Source of the DNA: an uncultured bacterium | GTDB lineage: Bacteria; Bacillota; Clostridia; Lachnospirales; Lachnospiraceae | Assembly: GCA_947643595.1 (NCBI GenBank) | Contig: CANRWP010000016.1 | Span: forward strand, 1-59,339 | Direction: 5' to 3' | Length of the DNA: 59,339 bases | Shown here: piece after piece, positions 43,283 to 51,694 of the stretch | How positions within the stretch are numbered: position 1 is the stretch's first letter | Layout: every line of letters starts with the position of its first letter | Translations under genes and position numbers: made by a program | The notes under the pieces: generated by a model | What the model was told of the DNA's origin: nothing | Database searches by the model: none | Seen by the model: only the letters and a program-made list of their open reading frames with translations

Positions 43283-44962
43283 TCACTCCGCGGAAACTAC
43301 GTAGTAATAAATCGGCTGTCCGCCGTACTGCAGTTCAATATCGCAATCCGGATAGAGGTCGCCGACTTCCCGGCTGAATGCCTCCGCCTCCGCCTCCGAT
43401 ATATCCTCTCCGTAGTAGATGCTGATCAGCTCCGCCTCATCGTCCATCATCTCTTTTACCATCTGCAGTGCCACGGCATCCTTATTTTCTCCCACGGACA
43501 AAATCCCGTGATCGCCCAGTCCCATGTAATCTCCCTGCTTAATTTCTTTATCGTCTATGGAAGTATCGCGAACCGCATAGGTCACCTGGCCGGTCTTCAC
43601 TTTACCGATCTCTTCCTCCATAACCGATACATTTTCCTCCGCGGAGAGATCCGGCACATAATTGATCACTGCCGTAATACCCTGGGGCACAGTCTTTGTC
43701 GGAACGACAAATATCTCCTTATCCTCCACCAGCGACTTCGCCTGATTCGCCGCCAGAATGATATTCTTATTGTTCGGCAGAATGATCACATGGTCCGCGT
43801 TCACCTTCTCGATCGCGTTCAGCATATCCTCCGTGCTGGGATTCATGGTCTGGCCGCCCTCAATGATATAGTCCACGCCAAGGCCCTTAAATATCTCATT
43901 CAGTCCCTCACCGATGGAGACCGCGATAAAAGCGGTGTCTTTCTTTTCCATAACAGGCGTTTCTTCCACTTCCTTCGCGCCCTCTTTCTCGGACATCTTA
44001 AAGAGCTTTTCCTGATGTTCAAGACGCATATTATCGATCTTTAAGTTGGAGAGCGCACCGTATTTCAACGCTTTCTGGATCGCGAAACCGGGATCGTTGG
44101 TATGCACATGGACTTTCACGATATCGTCGTCCGCCACCACAACGATAGAATCGCCGATAGATTCCAGATACGCCTTGAAATCCATCTCCATCTTAATGTT
44201 GAAGGTTTTGTTCAGCATAATGATAAATTCCGTGCAATAGCCGAACTTGATATCCGCTTCAGCCTGCGCCTGATAGCTGCTGCTCTTCCCGGAAGACGCG
44301 CTGCCTGAAGACATGGACACCGCCTGCGTCAGGTCTATCTCCTTCCCCTGGAACGCCTCGTATGCGCCTCTTATCACCTCCACCAGACCCTGGCCGCCGG
44401 AATCCACCACTCCCGCCTGTTTTAAAACGGGCAAAAGTTCCGGTGTCCCTGCCAGAACCTCCTCCATATGGCGAAGCACTTCGCCGATAAAATCGTTCAG
44501 TTCCGTCCTGCCCTCCTCCAAAAGCTCGGTCGCCTTTACAGCTCCGCCCTTCGCTACAGTCAGGATAGTTCCCTCCTTCGGTTTCATAACCGCTTTATAG
44601 GCGGTCTCCACCGCCTTGTCAAACGCCACGCACAGATCCGCCGCGTTGAGTTCCTTTTTATCGGCTATCGACTTGGTAAAACCTCTGAAAAGCTGAGACA
44701 GGATAACACCTGAATTTCCTCTCGCCCCCCGCAGGGAGCCAGAAGAGATCGCTTTACATACCGCTGTCATATTCCCCATATCCACTGCTGCCACTTCCTT
44801 TGCCGCAGATATGATCGTCATTGTCATATTCGTCCCGGTATCGCCGTCCGGCACCGGAAAAACATTCAATTCATTGATCCATTCTTTTTTACTGTCAAGA
44901 TTTTTCGCACCAGCTAAGAACATCCTGGAAAGCATCTTAGCATCGATCGTCTTTAAAGCCAC
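43283..44962 (-). CDS. DAK2-domain protein, FakA-like fatty acid kinase
   Basis: A 559-residue protein with an N-terminal DAK2 ATP-binding domain (VFPVPDGDTGTNM, GARGNSGVILSQLFRG), a Ser-rich linker near residue 230 and a C-terminal DegV-like/FakA region (HVHTNDPGFAIQKALKYG, VDYIIEGGQTMNPSTEDML). In Staphylococcus this kinase phosphorylates fatty acids bound to FakB/DegV proteins. I choose the GTG at 44962, eight bases after GGAGG, because the site fits better than a TTG seven codons upstream. It is 13 bases after the Asp23 gene, with which it usually pairs. Confidence 0.9.
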   Translation of the reverse strand: MALKTIDAKMLSRMFLAGAKNLDSKKEWINELNVFPVPDGDTGTNMTMTIISAAKEVAAVDMGNMTAVCKAISSGSLRGARGNSGVILSQLFRGFTKSIADKKELNAADLCVAFDKAVETAYKAVMKPKEGTILTVAKGGAVKATELLEEGRTELNDFIGEVLRHMEEVLAGTPELLPVLKQAGVVDSGGQGLVEVIRGAYEAFQGKEIDLTQAVSMSSGSASSGKSSSYQAQAEADIKFGYCTEFIIMLNKTFNIKMEMDFKAYLESIGDSIVVVADDDIVKVHVHTNDPGFAIQKALKYGALSNLKIDNMRLEHQEKLFKMSEKEGAKEVEETPVMEKKDTAFIAVSIGEGLNEIFKGLGVDYIIEGGQTMNPSTEDMLNAIEKVNADHVIILPNNKNIILAANQAKSLVEDKEIFVVPTKTVPQGITAVINYVPDLSAEENVSVMEEEIGKVKTGQVTYAVRDTSIDDKEIKQGDYMGLGDHGILSVGENKDAVALQMVKEMMDDEAELISIYYGEDISEAEAEAFSREVGDLYPDCDIELQYGGQPIYYYVVSAE

Positions 44963-44975
44963 CGATATTTCCTCC

Positions 44976-45338
44976 TTAATCAATCACTCTGACACCTTCA
45001 ACATAGATGTTCACTTTTTCGATTTCAAATCCCGTAAATTCTTCCACTTTATATTTCACGCTGCTGATCAGATTATCCGCCACCGCCATAATGCTGACGC
45101 CGTAGGCCACGATAATATGAAAGTCCAGAGTCAGCTTGTTATTTTTCATTGACACGGAAATGCCTTTCGTAATATTATCTTTTTTCAGCAGGGATACGAT
45201 GCCGTCCTTTACGTTGACGCCCGCCATCCCCACAACGCCAAAGCTTTCCGTCGCCACGCTGCCGGCATACTGCGCAATCACTTCACTGTCAATATAAATA
45301 TTCCCCAGATGGGTATTCATTGATGAATTACTCTTCAT
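44976..45338 (-). CDS. Asp23/Gls24 family envelope protein
   Basis: A 120-residue protein of the Asp23/Gls24 (YqhY/YloU) family: NIYIDSEVIAQYAGSVATESFGVVGM, then a beta-alpha-beta domain ending VNIYVEGVRVID. Members sit at the membrane and influence envelope stress or fatty acid metabolism, in line with its close coupling to the FakA-like gene 13 bases downstream. ATG 45338 follows AAAGGAGGAATTTC. It is divergent from rpmB. Confidence 0.93.
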   Translation of the reverse strand: MKSNSSMNTHLGNIYIDSEVIAQYAGSVATESFGVVGMAGVNVKDGIVSLLKKDNITKGISVSMKNNKLTLDFHIIVAYGVSIMAVADNLISSVKYKVEEFTGFEIEKVNIYVEGVRVID

Positions 45339-45446
45339 GAAATTCCTCCTTTTTTCTAAATGCTCCGGTTCCCACGAGCCGTCACTGACATGCCGGTTCC
45401 CCGCAAATGCCGCTTCACGCCGCCTGTCTGTCCACCGACACGTTAC

Positions 45447-45475
45447 ATTATAACCGCTTTTCTCAAAAAATGGAA
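45447..45475 (-). promoter_or_regulatory. Likely promoter of the Asp23-FakA operon
   Basis: The minus strand has a perfect -10 TATAAT (45447-45452) and a weak -35 TTCCAT (45470-45475) with a 17-base spacer, about 105 bases before the start codon. It lies back to back with the rpmB promoter. Confidence 0.5.
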
Positions 45476-45497
45476 TATATAAATTCCAAAAAATACC

Positions 45498-45526
45498 TTG
45501 CATTTTTACATTTTATCTGCTATTAT
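45498..45526 (+). promoter_or_regulatory. Promoter of rpmB
   Basis: -35 TTGCAT and -10 TATTAT are separated by 17 bases and lie about 45 bases before the L28 start. The next bases continue TATTATACTA, so an overlapping TATACT is possible. Confidence 0.65.
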
Positions 45527-45569
45527 ACTAATGTTGCGAATCTATTTCAGTTCGTTAGGAGGTGCGAAG

Positions 45570-45755
45570 ATGGCTAAGTGTGATATTTGTGGCAAAGGCG
45601 TTCATTTCGGTAACAACGTAAGCCATTCCCATAGAAGATCCAACAAAATTTGGAGATCTAATATCAAGAATGTGAAATGCAAAGTAAACGGCGGAACCAA
45701 AACCATGCATGTCTGCACAAGATGTCTGCGTTCAGGCGCTGTAGAGAGAGCATAA
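45570..45755 (+). CDS. rpmB: Ribosomal protein L28 (bL28), zinc type
   Basis: A 61-residue large-subunit protein. MAKCDICGKGVHFGNNVSHSHR is the signature, and two CXXC pairs (CDIC and CTRC) show the zinc-binding C+ form. The start follows TAGGAGGTG. It stands alone between its own promoter and a terminator, as in many Firmicutes where rpmB is divergent from the Asp23-DAK2 pair. Confidence 0.98.
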   Translation: MAKCDICGKGVHFGNNVSHSHRRSNKIWRSNIKNVKCKVNGGTKTMHVCTRCLRSGAVERA

Positions 45756-45779
45756 TTCTATGACAAAAATTGTGGGATG

Positions 45780-45815
45780 ACCCATCTGTCCGGACAACCG
45801 CCAGATGGGTTTTTA
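45780..45815 (+). terminator. Terminator of rpmB
   Basis: ACCCATCTG pairs with CAGATGGGT across a 13-base loop, followed by TTTTTA-like T-tract (TTTTAC). It begins 24 bases after the L28 stop and touches the stop of the converging J-domain gene. Confidence 0.8.
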
Positions 45816-46337
45816 CATGCTCTTTTTCAGCCTCTCATACTCTCTGCTGATCTGCTGCATCATTTCCTTATCTCCCGCCAGATTATCGGGATGGTAGATC
45901 TTGAGCAGATCTTTGTACCGTTTTTTCAGCGCGAGCTGGTTTCCCACCCCCGCAAAAAAAACGCCTCTCTCGTCCGACAGTTCTCTCTCCCTGCTCCAAA
46001 ACTCTCCCTTTTCCCTCTCAAAGGCCTTTCTGTCCGCCTCCAGACTGGAGAAACCGTCTTTCAGTATCTCCATCTTTTTTTCAAAAAACAGCTCGTCCTG
46101 TCTGAGCCGCTGCCTCGCCGCCGTCACTTTCTGGTTCAGAATCTTCATCTCCTCCTGAAACTGCACCCGCTCTTTCAGGAAACGATTCTTCATCTCCAGA
46201 AGCTTTTTCTGTTCCGACTGTATCCGAATATTTTCGCTGAACAGCCACAGTTTTAACGCCTGAAGCTCCTTTTCTGCCGCCTCATCCAGATTGACACCGG
46301 CTATTTCCCTATATTCTTCTTTGCTATTCCCCGCATC
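45813..46337 (-). CDS. Coiled-coil protein with C-terminal J-domain
   Basis: A 174-residue cytoplasmic protein. Residues about 20-115 are a long coiled coil rich in Glu, Lys and Gln. The C-terminal 45 residues (ALKKRYKDLLKIYHPDNLAGD) are a short J-domain with the HPD motif, which stimulates Hsp70 (DnaK) ATPase. The glycine-rich and zinc domains of DnaJ are missing, so it is a type C J-protein probably recruiting DnaK to a special partner. I choose ATG 46337. A small membrane protein is encoded just upstream. Confidence 0.75.
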   Translation of the reverse strand, partial: DAGNSKEEYREIAGVNLDEAAEKELQALKLWLFSENIRIQSEQKKLLEMKNRFLKERVQFQEEMKILNQKVTAARQRLRQDELFFEKKMEILKDGFSSLEADRKAFEREKGEFWSRERELSDERGVFFAGVGNQLALKKRYKDLLKIYHPDNLAGDKEMMQQISREYERLKKSM

Positions 46338-46369
46338 CATACCTATTGTATCTCCGGCACCAACCTTTG

Positions 46370-46507
46370 TTATAAACAAAACAGATTATAGCCGACGACA
46401 AGAAAAGCTGCGACAAGAATAATTCCCACGATTGTACTGCCGATCAACATCATCAACAGCATACCTATCGCAATCCAGAATAGGATAAGCCCAAGAACTC
46501 GTCTCAC
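46370..46507 (-). CDS. 45-residue hydrophobic membrane microprotein
   Basis: A short gene starting at GTG 46507, six bases after GGGAGA, with stop TAA at 46370-46372. After the basic start MRRVLGL, nearly the whole product is hydrophobic (ILFWIAIGMLLMMLIG, then STIVGIILVAAFLVVGY), giving two short spans or a hairpin. It lies 32 bases upstream of the J-domain gene on the same strand and shares its probable transcript. I do not recognise a named family. Clear SD, basic start and hydrophobic pattern support a real gene. Confidence 0.6.
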   Translation of the reverse strand: MRRVLGLILFWIAIGMLLMMLIGSTIVGIILVAAFLVVGYNLFCL

Positions 46508-46573
46508 GCTTTTTCTCCCGGTTCCGTTTATGACAGTATATGCTCTAAACCTGTTTTATATTATTTTCTTTCC

Positions 46574-46960
46574 CTATTCCTGCGGAAAAGCGATATCCAC
46601 AACTTCCTCGTCCCTGATACTGCCATCCTTTTTCGACGTGAACTTATCCACGAGATCAGGCACCATATCCAGGATCTTCGTCATCGTATCCTGATTTTTT
46701 ACATTGACTAACTTTGTGTAGCCGTCCCGGATCACGAGCACCGCGCTGGGGCTCATCTTTCCGCCCATTCCGCCGCCGCCGGAATTTTTCTTCTCACCGC
46801 TTCCTGCTCCCGCTCCCACGCCGAATGTCACATCCACAAGAGGGAGAATGATCGTATCCCCTATCTGGGTCGCCTCCCCCACCACCGTCTTTGTGGAAAG
46901 TACGCTGTCCATCCCCTTTAACAGAGATTCCACAACGCCCGGAAAATTATTGTTCTGCAT
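46574..46960 (-). CDS. gerW: Spore germination protein GerW/YtfJ
   Basis: A 128-residue protein of the GerW/YtfJ family (VVGEATQIGDTIILPLVDVTFGVGAGAG, a Gly-rich loop, then MSPSAVLVIRDGYTKLVNV). In Bacillus it is needed for normal germination. The start follows GAGGAGAACC. The DUF2953 gene immediately upstream is its usual partner (ytfI-ytfJ), so the genus is a spore former or descends from one. The Gly/Ser insert near residues 55-67 is typical. Confidence 0.95.
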   Translation of the reverse strand: MQNNNFPGVVESLLKGMDSVLSTKTVVGEATQIGDTIILPLVDVTFGVGAGAGSGEKKNSGGGGMGGKMSPSAVLVIRDGYTKLVNVKNQDTMTKILDMVPDLVDKFTSKKDGSIRDEEVVDIAFPQE

Positions 46961-47001
46961 AGGTTCTCCTCATTTCCGCACAAATCTGTGCTGTTATATT
47001 T

Positions 47002-47853
47002 TTATAATTTTCTGATATCCTCGATCACACGCCTTATATCTCTGGAGAAAAACAGCTTACATCCCGATTTCAAGAAATGCCACGCCCGGATTCTTCCCTT
47101 TATCCTGATATGGCAGTCCAATACCTGCCTCTCAAAATCCGGTTCCAGAGAAAGATTTGGACACCAGATCGGATATACCACCCCATAATACAGCGCCAGG
47201 GCATACCCGGTGGTCGACGGATCCTCAAAGCCGAACCGGAGATACCCCGTCAGCTTTCTCGGCTTCGAATGTCGCAGGAGATACCTGAGCTCTCTCCCCA
47301 AAAGACTTCTGCCGCCCGCCATGTGCTCCCCGTTCCAGATTTCTAAGAAGCTCTCTGTTTTTTCTACTGCCCTTCTCAGTTTATCACAGAAGTTTCTGAT
47401 TGTCTGTAAAATATTATTTTTTCCTTTTGATTCGGAAGAGACTCTCTCCGATTCCCCCGCCGTATCCTCCGATGAAACTTTCCCTGTATCCGCGCTCTCC
47501 CCCGGTTTTTCCTCCGGTTTCTCATCGGACTTTTTCGGCCTGCTCTTTCCCTTCCTTTCTCCCCTCTCCTTCTTCTCCCCTGCCGTATCCATCACCGTAA
47601 AAAACAATAGCTTTATCCGCACCCGGACGGTCTCCTCCCAGGATACATGGATCCTGACCAACCGCCAGAGCCACACTGCCCGAAGATACGCGGACACCGT
47701 TTTCTTTTCCTGCTCTTTTGCATCCGCGACGGATAAGTCTCCCCGATATCGGACCGGTACAGACAAAACGCAGATAAGCCCTGCTATCAGAATGCCCAAA
47801 ACTGCGGCTAATATAATTCCGGCTATTTTTAAAATCAATAAAACTGTTTCCAT
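47002..47853 (-). CDS. DUF2953 membrane protein (YtfI-like)
   Basis: A 283-residue protein with one N-terminal membrane span (residues about 5-27) and a soluble part. A low-complexity Glu/Lys/Ser-rich stretch (about 95-145) separates it from the conserved C-terminal domain (GRELRYLLRHSKPRKLTGYLRFGFEDPSTTGYALALYYG, shown here only in part as a motif region). This fits DUF2953/YtfI. It lies 41 bases upstream of gerW. The ribosome site before 47853 is weak. Role in spore envelope or germination is inferred from its partner. Confidence 0.85.
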   Translation of the reverse strand: METVLLILKIAGIILAAVLGILIAGLICVLSVPVRYRGDLSVADAKEQEKKTVSAYLRAVWLWRLVRIHVSWEETVRVRIKLLFFTVMDTAGEKKERGERKGKSRPKKSDEKPEEKPGESADTGKVSSEDTAGESERVSSESKGKNNILQTIRNFCDKLRRAVEKTESFLEIWNGEHMAGGRSLLGRELRYLLRHSKPRKLTGYLRFGFEDPSTTGYALALYYGVVYPIWCPNLSLEPDFERQVLDCHIRIKGRIRAWHFLKSGCKLFFSRDIRRVIEDIRKL

Positions 47854-47860
47854 ACTCTGC

Positions 47861-48181
47861 TTATTCCGTTCGCTCCGCCAGATATCTTTTCAGATCCGCA
47901 TCTTTATTTTTTCTATAACATTCTTCCGTTATCTGCTGTACCATGCCCACCGCCGCCCCGTAGCCGCCCGCGATTCCTATAATGAATTTTGGATTTTTTC
48001 GGAAATAGGACTGCAAAAGCACAGCGGAATTGTAGATCTCCAGCTGATCTTCCCCCTCGCACAGCGTCAGCACATAACAGGGAATATCCCGCTTTGAAAC
48101 CTTCAGCCGCCACTTGATCCGATTTCTTTTTTTCTCCGGGATATTCTCATCCCAGTAAAGATATTTGTAAAATTTATGCAC
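47861..48181 (-). CDS. Conserved small protein, unknown function
   Basis: A 106-residue soluble protein of a Lachnospiraceae family I recognise only as uncharacterised: VHKFYKYLYWDENIPEKKR at the start, then YVLTLCEGEDQLEIYNSAVLLQ and IIGIAGGYGAAVGMVQQITEECY. I choose GTG 48181, five bases after AGAGG. An upstream in-frame ATG would add 33 residues of low-quality sequence overlapping the NUDIX stop, which is less likely. Seven bases separate it from the DUF2953 gene. Confidence 0.75.
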   Translation of the reverse strand: MHKFYKYLYWDENIPEKKRNRIKWRLKVSKRDIPCYVLTLCEGEDQLEIYNSAVLLQSYFRKNPKFIIGIAGGYGAAVGMVQQITEECYRKNKDADLKRYLAERTE

Positions 48182-48264
48182 TTTGACCTCTGCTTCAGTT
48201 CCCCTATGGTGAAAAGGAACCCCGCGGGACGCAGGATTCCTCATCTGTGACGGATTATTTTCTT

Positions 48265-48708
48265 CTACCTCTTGAACCATCTGCTCGCCTTTTTCATCTC
48301 CAGATATTCCTGATATGCCTTTTCCAATATCTGCTTCTCATTGGCAAACTTCAGCAAATGATACGCCTCATGGTATTTGTAATACCCCGAATCGACAAAA
48401 TACTCTTCCCTCTGCGGTTTGCTGTAATAACTGTCAGCCATCATCAAATACCAGTGAACATCCTTGTCCACCACATCGTCGGGAATGTTAAAAGTATACT
48501 CACTTTTCCCTATATATTTCATGATCGTCGCTTTTGCACCGGTTTCTTCCAGTACCTCCCGAAGAGCCGTCTCCTTGTACTCTTCTCCTTCTTCCACAGT
48601 TCCTTTCGGCAAAACCCAGCCTTCATACTTGTTTTTAAAATTCTTATAAAGCAGAAGTATCTTGCCCCGAAATATAACCACACCGCCACAACTGGTTGCC
48701 TCAACCAT
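48265..48708 (-). CDS. NUDIX hydrolase
   Basis: A 147-residue hydrolase of nucleoside diphosphate derivatives. The Nudix box is present as GTVEEGEEYKETALREVLEETG, here with the standard spacing and catalytic Glu residues. N-terminal text SCGGVVIFRGKILLLYK and WVLPKG is typical of the family. ATG 48708 follows AGGAGGATTTGCG. It has its own promoter at 48755-48783. The substrate is not predictable. Confidence 0.92.
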   Translation of the reverse strand: MVEATSCGGVVIFRGKILLLYKNFKNKYEGWVLPKGTVEEGEEYKETALREVLEETGAKATIMKYIGKSEYTFNIPDDVVDKDVHWYLMMADSYYSKPQREEYFVDSGYYKYHEAYHLLKFANEKQILEKAYQEYLEMKKASRWFKR

Positions 48709-48754
48709 CGCAAATCCTCCTGTTTCTGGTGTGTGTCTTACTCTATCTGTACTC

Positions 48755-48783
48755 AGTATAAAGCAAAGTCGGGAAAGATGCAA
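48755..48783 (-). promoter_or_regulatory. Promoter of the NUDIX gene
   Basis: Minus strand -35 TTGCAT and -10 TATACT with a 17-base spacer, ending about 46 bases before the start codon. Confidence 0.75.
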
Positions 48784-48829
48784 GATATTCTTTCCCGGCG
48801 GTTCATTTCCGCATTTCACTGATGCGGAT

Positions 48830-50188
48830 TTATCCGAACCACCCCTGCAGGATCAGCAGGATCAGGAGAATCGGCAGGATATATGTCACATAGACCCTGA
48901 TCCCTTTCGGTATCTTGAGCCCCTCACCGGTATTCGCCTCCTTCAGATACTTGTCAAACCCCCAGCCGTACCTCGTCACACAAAACAGCAGATAAATCAG
49001 GGAACCGATCGGAAGCAGACAGTTGCTGACGATAAAGTCCTCCAGATCCAGCACCGCGGAGCCCTCCCCCATCGGCTGAAAACCGGACCACAGGTTGTAG
49101 CCCAGCACACAGGGCATAGACAGAACAATGAGCGCCGCCAGATTGACCAGACAGGACTTTTTTCTGCTCCAGTGGAACAGATCCATCCCGCAGGAAATAA
49201 TGTTCTCAAATACCGCCAGTATCGTGGAAAACGCCGCAAACATCATAAACATGAAAAACAGCGCGCCCCATATCCTGCCCGCCGCCATATGGTTGAACAC
49301 ATTGGGCAACGTGATAAAGATCAGGCTCGGCCCGTTATCCGGACTGATCCCGAAGGCAAAACAGGTGGGAAAGATGATGAGCCCGGACATGATCGCCACA
49401 AAGGTATCCAGTATCGCGATATTCACAGACTCTCCCAGAAGCGTGCGCTTTTTGTCAATATAGCTGCCAAAGATAGCCATCGCGCCGATCCCCAGACTCA
49501 GTGTGAAAAACGCCTGATTCATCGCTGCAACCACCGTCTCCAGTATACCGGCATCCTTCATTCTCTGCAGGTTGGGAACCAGATAAAATTTCAGCCCGTC
49601 CATCGCTCCATCCAACGTCAAGCCGCGCACAGCCAAAATGATAATGATAAACAAAAGCAGCACCATCATAATCTTCGTGATCTTTTCAACGCCCTTCTGC
49701 AGTCCTGCAGAACAGATCAGAATCCCAGACACCACGATGATGACCATACAGACCGTCAATACGAGAGGATCTTCCAGCATACTCTGGAACACTCCCGCCA
49801 CTTCCTCCGTGTTTTTCCCGGTAAAGCGCCCGGTAAGCATCAGATAAAAATAGTACAGCATCCAGCCCGCAACGGTGGTGTAGAACATCATCAGCACATA
49901 ATTTCCCAACATGCCGAGATATCCGTTTAAGTGCCATTTCTGTCCCGGTTTTTCCAATTCCGTAAAGCTCTTTATAACGCTTTTTCTGCTGGCACGCCCC
50001 ACGGCAAACTCCATAGTCATCACCGGCACGCCCATGATCACCAGGAAAAACAGGTACAGCAGCACAAACATGCCGCCGCCGTACATCCCCGTAATATACG
50101 GAAACCGCCACACATTGCCGATACCTATGGCACACCCCGCCGACAACAAAATAAAACCCATCCTTGACCCTAATTTTTCTCTCTCCAT
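48830..50188 (-). CDS. Sodium-dependent transporter, NSS/SNF family
   Basis: A 452-residue LeuT-fold transporter with about eleven spans. SRMGFILLSAGCAIGIGNVWRFPY is the family's TM1 signature with the unwound GxGNxWRFP region that binds Na+ and substrate. NSS proteins import amino acids or amines with sodium. The start at 50188 follows ATAGGAAGGGC. It lies 39 bases downstream of the transpeptidase gene; a possible TATAAT at 50213-50218 has no good -35. Confidence 0.95.
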   Translation of the reverse strand: MEREKLGSRMGFILLSAGCAIGIGNVWRFPYITGMYGGGMFVLLYLFFLVIMGVPVMTMEFAVGRASRKSVIKSFTELEKPGQKWHLNGYLGMLGNYVLMMFYTTVAGWMLYYFYLMLTGRFTGKNTEEVAGVFQSMLEDPLVLTVCMVIIVVSGILICSAGLQKGVEKITKIMMVLLLFIIIILAVRGLTLDGAMDGLKFYLVPNLQRMKDAGILETVVAAMNQAFFTLSLGIGAMAIFGSYIDKKRTLLGESVNIAILDTFVAIMSGLIIFPTCFAFGISPDNGPSLIFITLPNVFNHMAAGRIWGALFFMFMMFAAFSTILAVFENIISCGMDLFHWSRKKSCLVNLAALIVLSMPCVLGYNLWSGFQPMGEGSAVLDLEDFIVSNCLLPIGSLIYLLFCVTRYGWGFDKYLKEANTGEGLKIPKGIRVYVTYILPILLILLILQGWFG

Positions 50189-50227
50189 TTTGATTGCCCT
50201 TCCTATGTTTATATTATATAACCATAA

Positions 50228-51694
50228 TCACTCTCCCGCGCCAAAATACGCGTCGAATACCCGCCTCGCCATCGGCACCGCATAGTCACCGCCGGAGCCT
50301 GCGCCCTCAATAATAACCGTGACGCAGATCTGCGGGTCCTCCACCGGCGCAAACCCTGTGAACCAGGCGTGGGAATCCCGCTCGCTGTTGTACTCGGCAG
50401 AGCCTGTCTTGCCGGCCGCCGTGTACGATTGATCCTTCATTCTTGTGGCGGTTCCGCTCTCTACTACCTCCCGCATCAGCCCCTGTAAAATATAGGATTC
50501 CTGTTCCGACATCATCTTCGTACTGCCGGAGGAAGAAAACCGCTTGATCACCGCACCGTTCGCGTTTTCCACATGATCCACCACATAGGGATGCTGCAGT
50601 TTTCCGTCGTTGGCTATGGCACAGGTGATCATATTCATGTGCAGCGGGGAAACTAACGTCTCCCCCTGACCTATGGCTGTCTGCATCTGATCTTTTATCG
50701 TCATATCCGGCTTTGCCTTCACCGTGCTGACTGCGGATTCCAGCTCAAAGGGCAGAGGCTTCCCAAAAAGCAGCCCGTTTAACGTCCCGCTAAAACTGTT
50801 CCAGTCCACCTTTGTTCCCATATTGGCAAAGGAAGAGTTGCATGATTTCGCAAAAGATTTCTCAAAATTTACTTTTCCGTGATTTGCCCCGTGGTAACAT
50901 TGGATTCTGGAACCGTCGATCTTGATGGAACCGTTACACGTAAAACTATACTTTGTATAGTCAGAAGGATTCTCATGAATATATTCGAGCGCCGTCACGA
51001 TCTTAAACGTAGAGCCCGGAGGATACAGCCCCTGGGCCGCCCGATTTAACAAAATGCCAGACTCGTCATCCACCAGCAATTCCTCCCAGATATCTGAAAT
51101 TTCATTCGGGTTGAAGTCCGGTTTGGATACCATGGCGAGTATCTCCCCGGTTTTAGGGTTCGTCGCAACGATCGCCCCCTCATAGATCCCCATCGCTTTA
51201 TTCGCCGCCTCCTGCAATCCTACATCCAGCGTCGTGTACACATTGTCCCCAGGATTTTTCTTCTCCTGCATCCCATTGTCCATCTTTTCGTTCAACGGCG
51301 CGTTGGATTGGATCAGATAGTAGTTCATCCTGTCCTCAATACCGGTTTTTCCTTTGGTGGAATATCCCACCACATGAGAAAACAAGCTGTCGTAAGGATA
51401 CTTTCTCACTTCCGAACCGTCCGCCAGAGTGATCGTCTCCGCCAGCACTTCGCCGTCTCTCGCCATGATACTGCCCCGTCTGTTCTGCGCCACCAGAATC
51501 TGCTGTCCGGCGTTGTAACTGTTGTTTATCATAACCTCCTGATTCTGGTAGGCATAGACGCAGATATAGGACATCATGCTCAAAAACAGAAATACAAAAA
51601 AGTAGGACACGATCAAAATTTCTCTGTTCTTATGGGGTTTCTTTTTCTCCTTCTGCCCGCTTTCCTTCGACGATTCTATTTTTCTTTTTAACAT
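50228..51694 (-). CDS. Penicillin-binding transpeptidase (PbpA/FtsI-like)
   Basis: A 488-residue class B penicillin-binding protein that crosslinks peptidoglycan. After a basic N-terminus and one membrane anchor (about residues 30-55) a short dimerisation region (RRGSIMARDGEVLAET) precedes the transpeptidase domain with PPGSTFKI (active Ser), SCNSSF (SxN-type motif) and AGKTGSAEY (KTG). The size and pairing with an FtsW/RodA polymerase resemble the PbpA-RodA module. I choose ATG 51694 after GGAGC; it overlaps the FtsW/RodA gene by 65 bases. Confidence 0.93.
   Translation of the reverse strand: MLKRKIESSKESGQKEKKKPHKNREILIVSYFFVFLFLSMMSYICVYAYQNQEVMINNSYNAGQQILVAQNRRGSIMARDGEVLAETITLADGSEVRKYPYDSLFSHVVGYSTKGKTGIEDRMNYYLIQSNAPLNEKMDNGMQEKKNPGDNVYTTLDVGLQEAANKAMGIYEGAIVATNPKTGEILAMVSKPDFNPNEISDIWEELLVDDESGILLNRAAQGLYPPGSTFKIVTALEYIHENPSDYTKYSFTCNGSIKIDGSRIQCYHGANHGKVNFEKSFAKSCNSSFANMGTKVDWNSFSGTLNGLLFGKPLPFELESAVSTVKAKPDMTIKDQMQTAIGQGETLVSPLHMNMITCAIANDGKLQHPYVVDHVENANGAVIKRFSSSGSTKMMSEQESYILQGLMREVVESGTATRMKDQSYTAAGKTGSAEYNSERDSHAWFTGFAPVEDPQICVTVIIEGAGSGGDYAVPMARRVFDAYFGAGE

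Noticed and set aside
48808..48828. Hairpin TCCGCAT/ATGCGGA after the NSS transporter stop
   Set aside because: The stem is only seven bases and has no T-tract, so I do not call it a terminator.
48662..49930. Plus-strand open frame of 422 codons
   Set aside because: Antisense to the NSS transporter, which is clearly coding.
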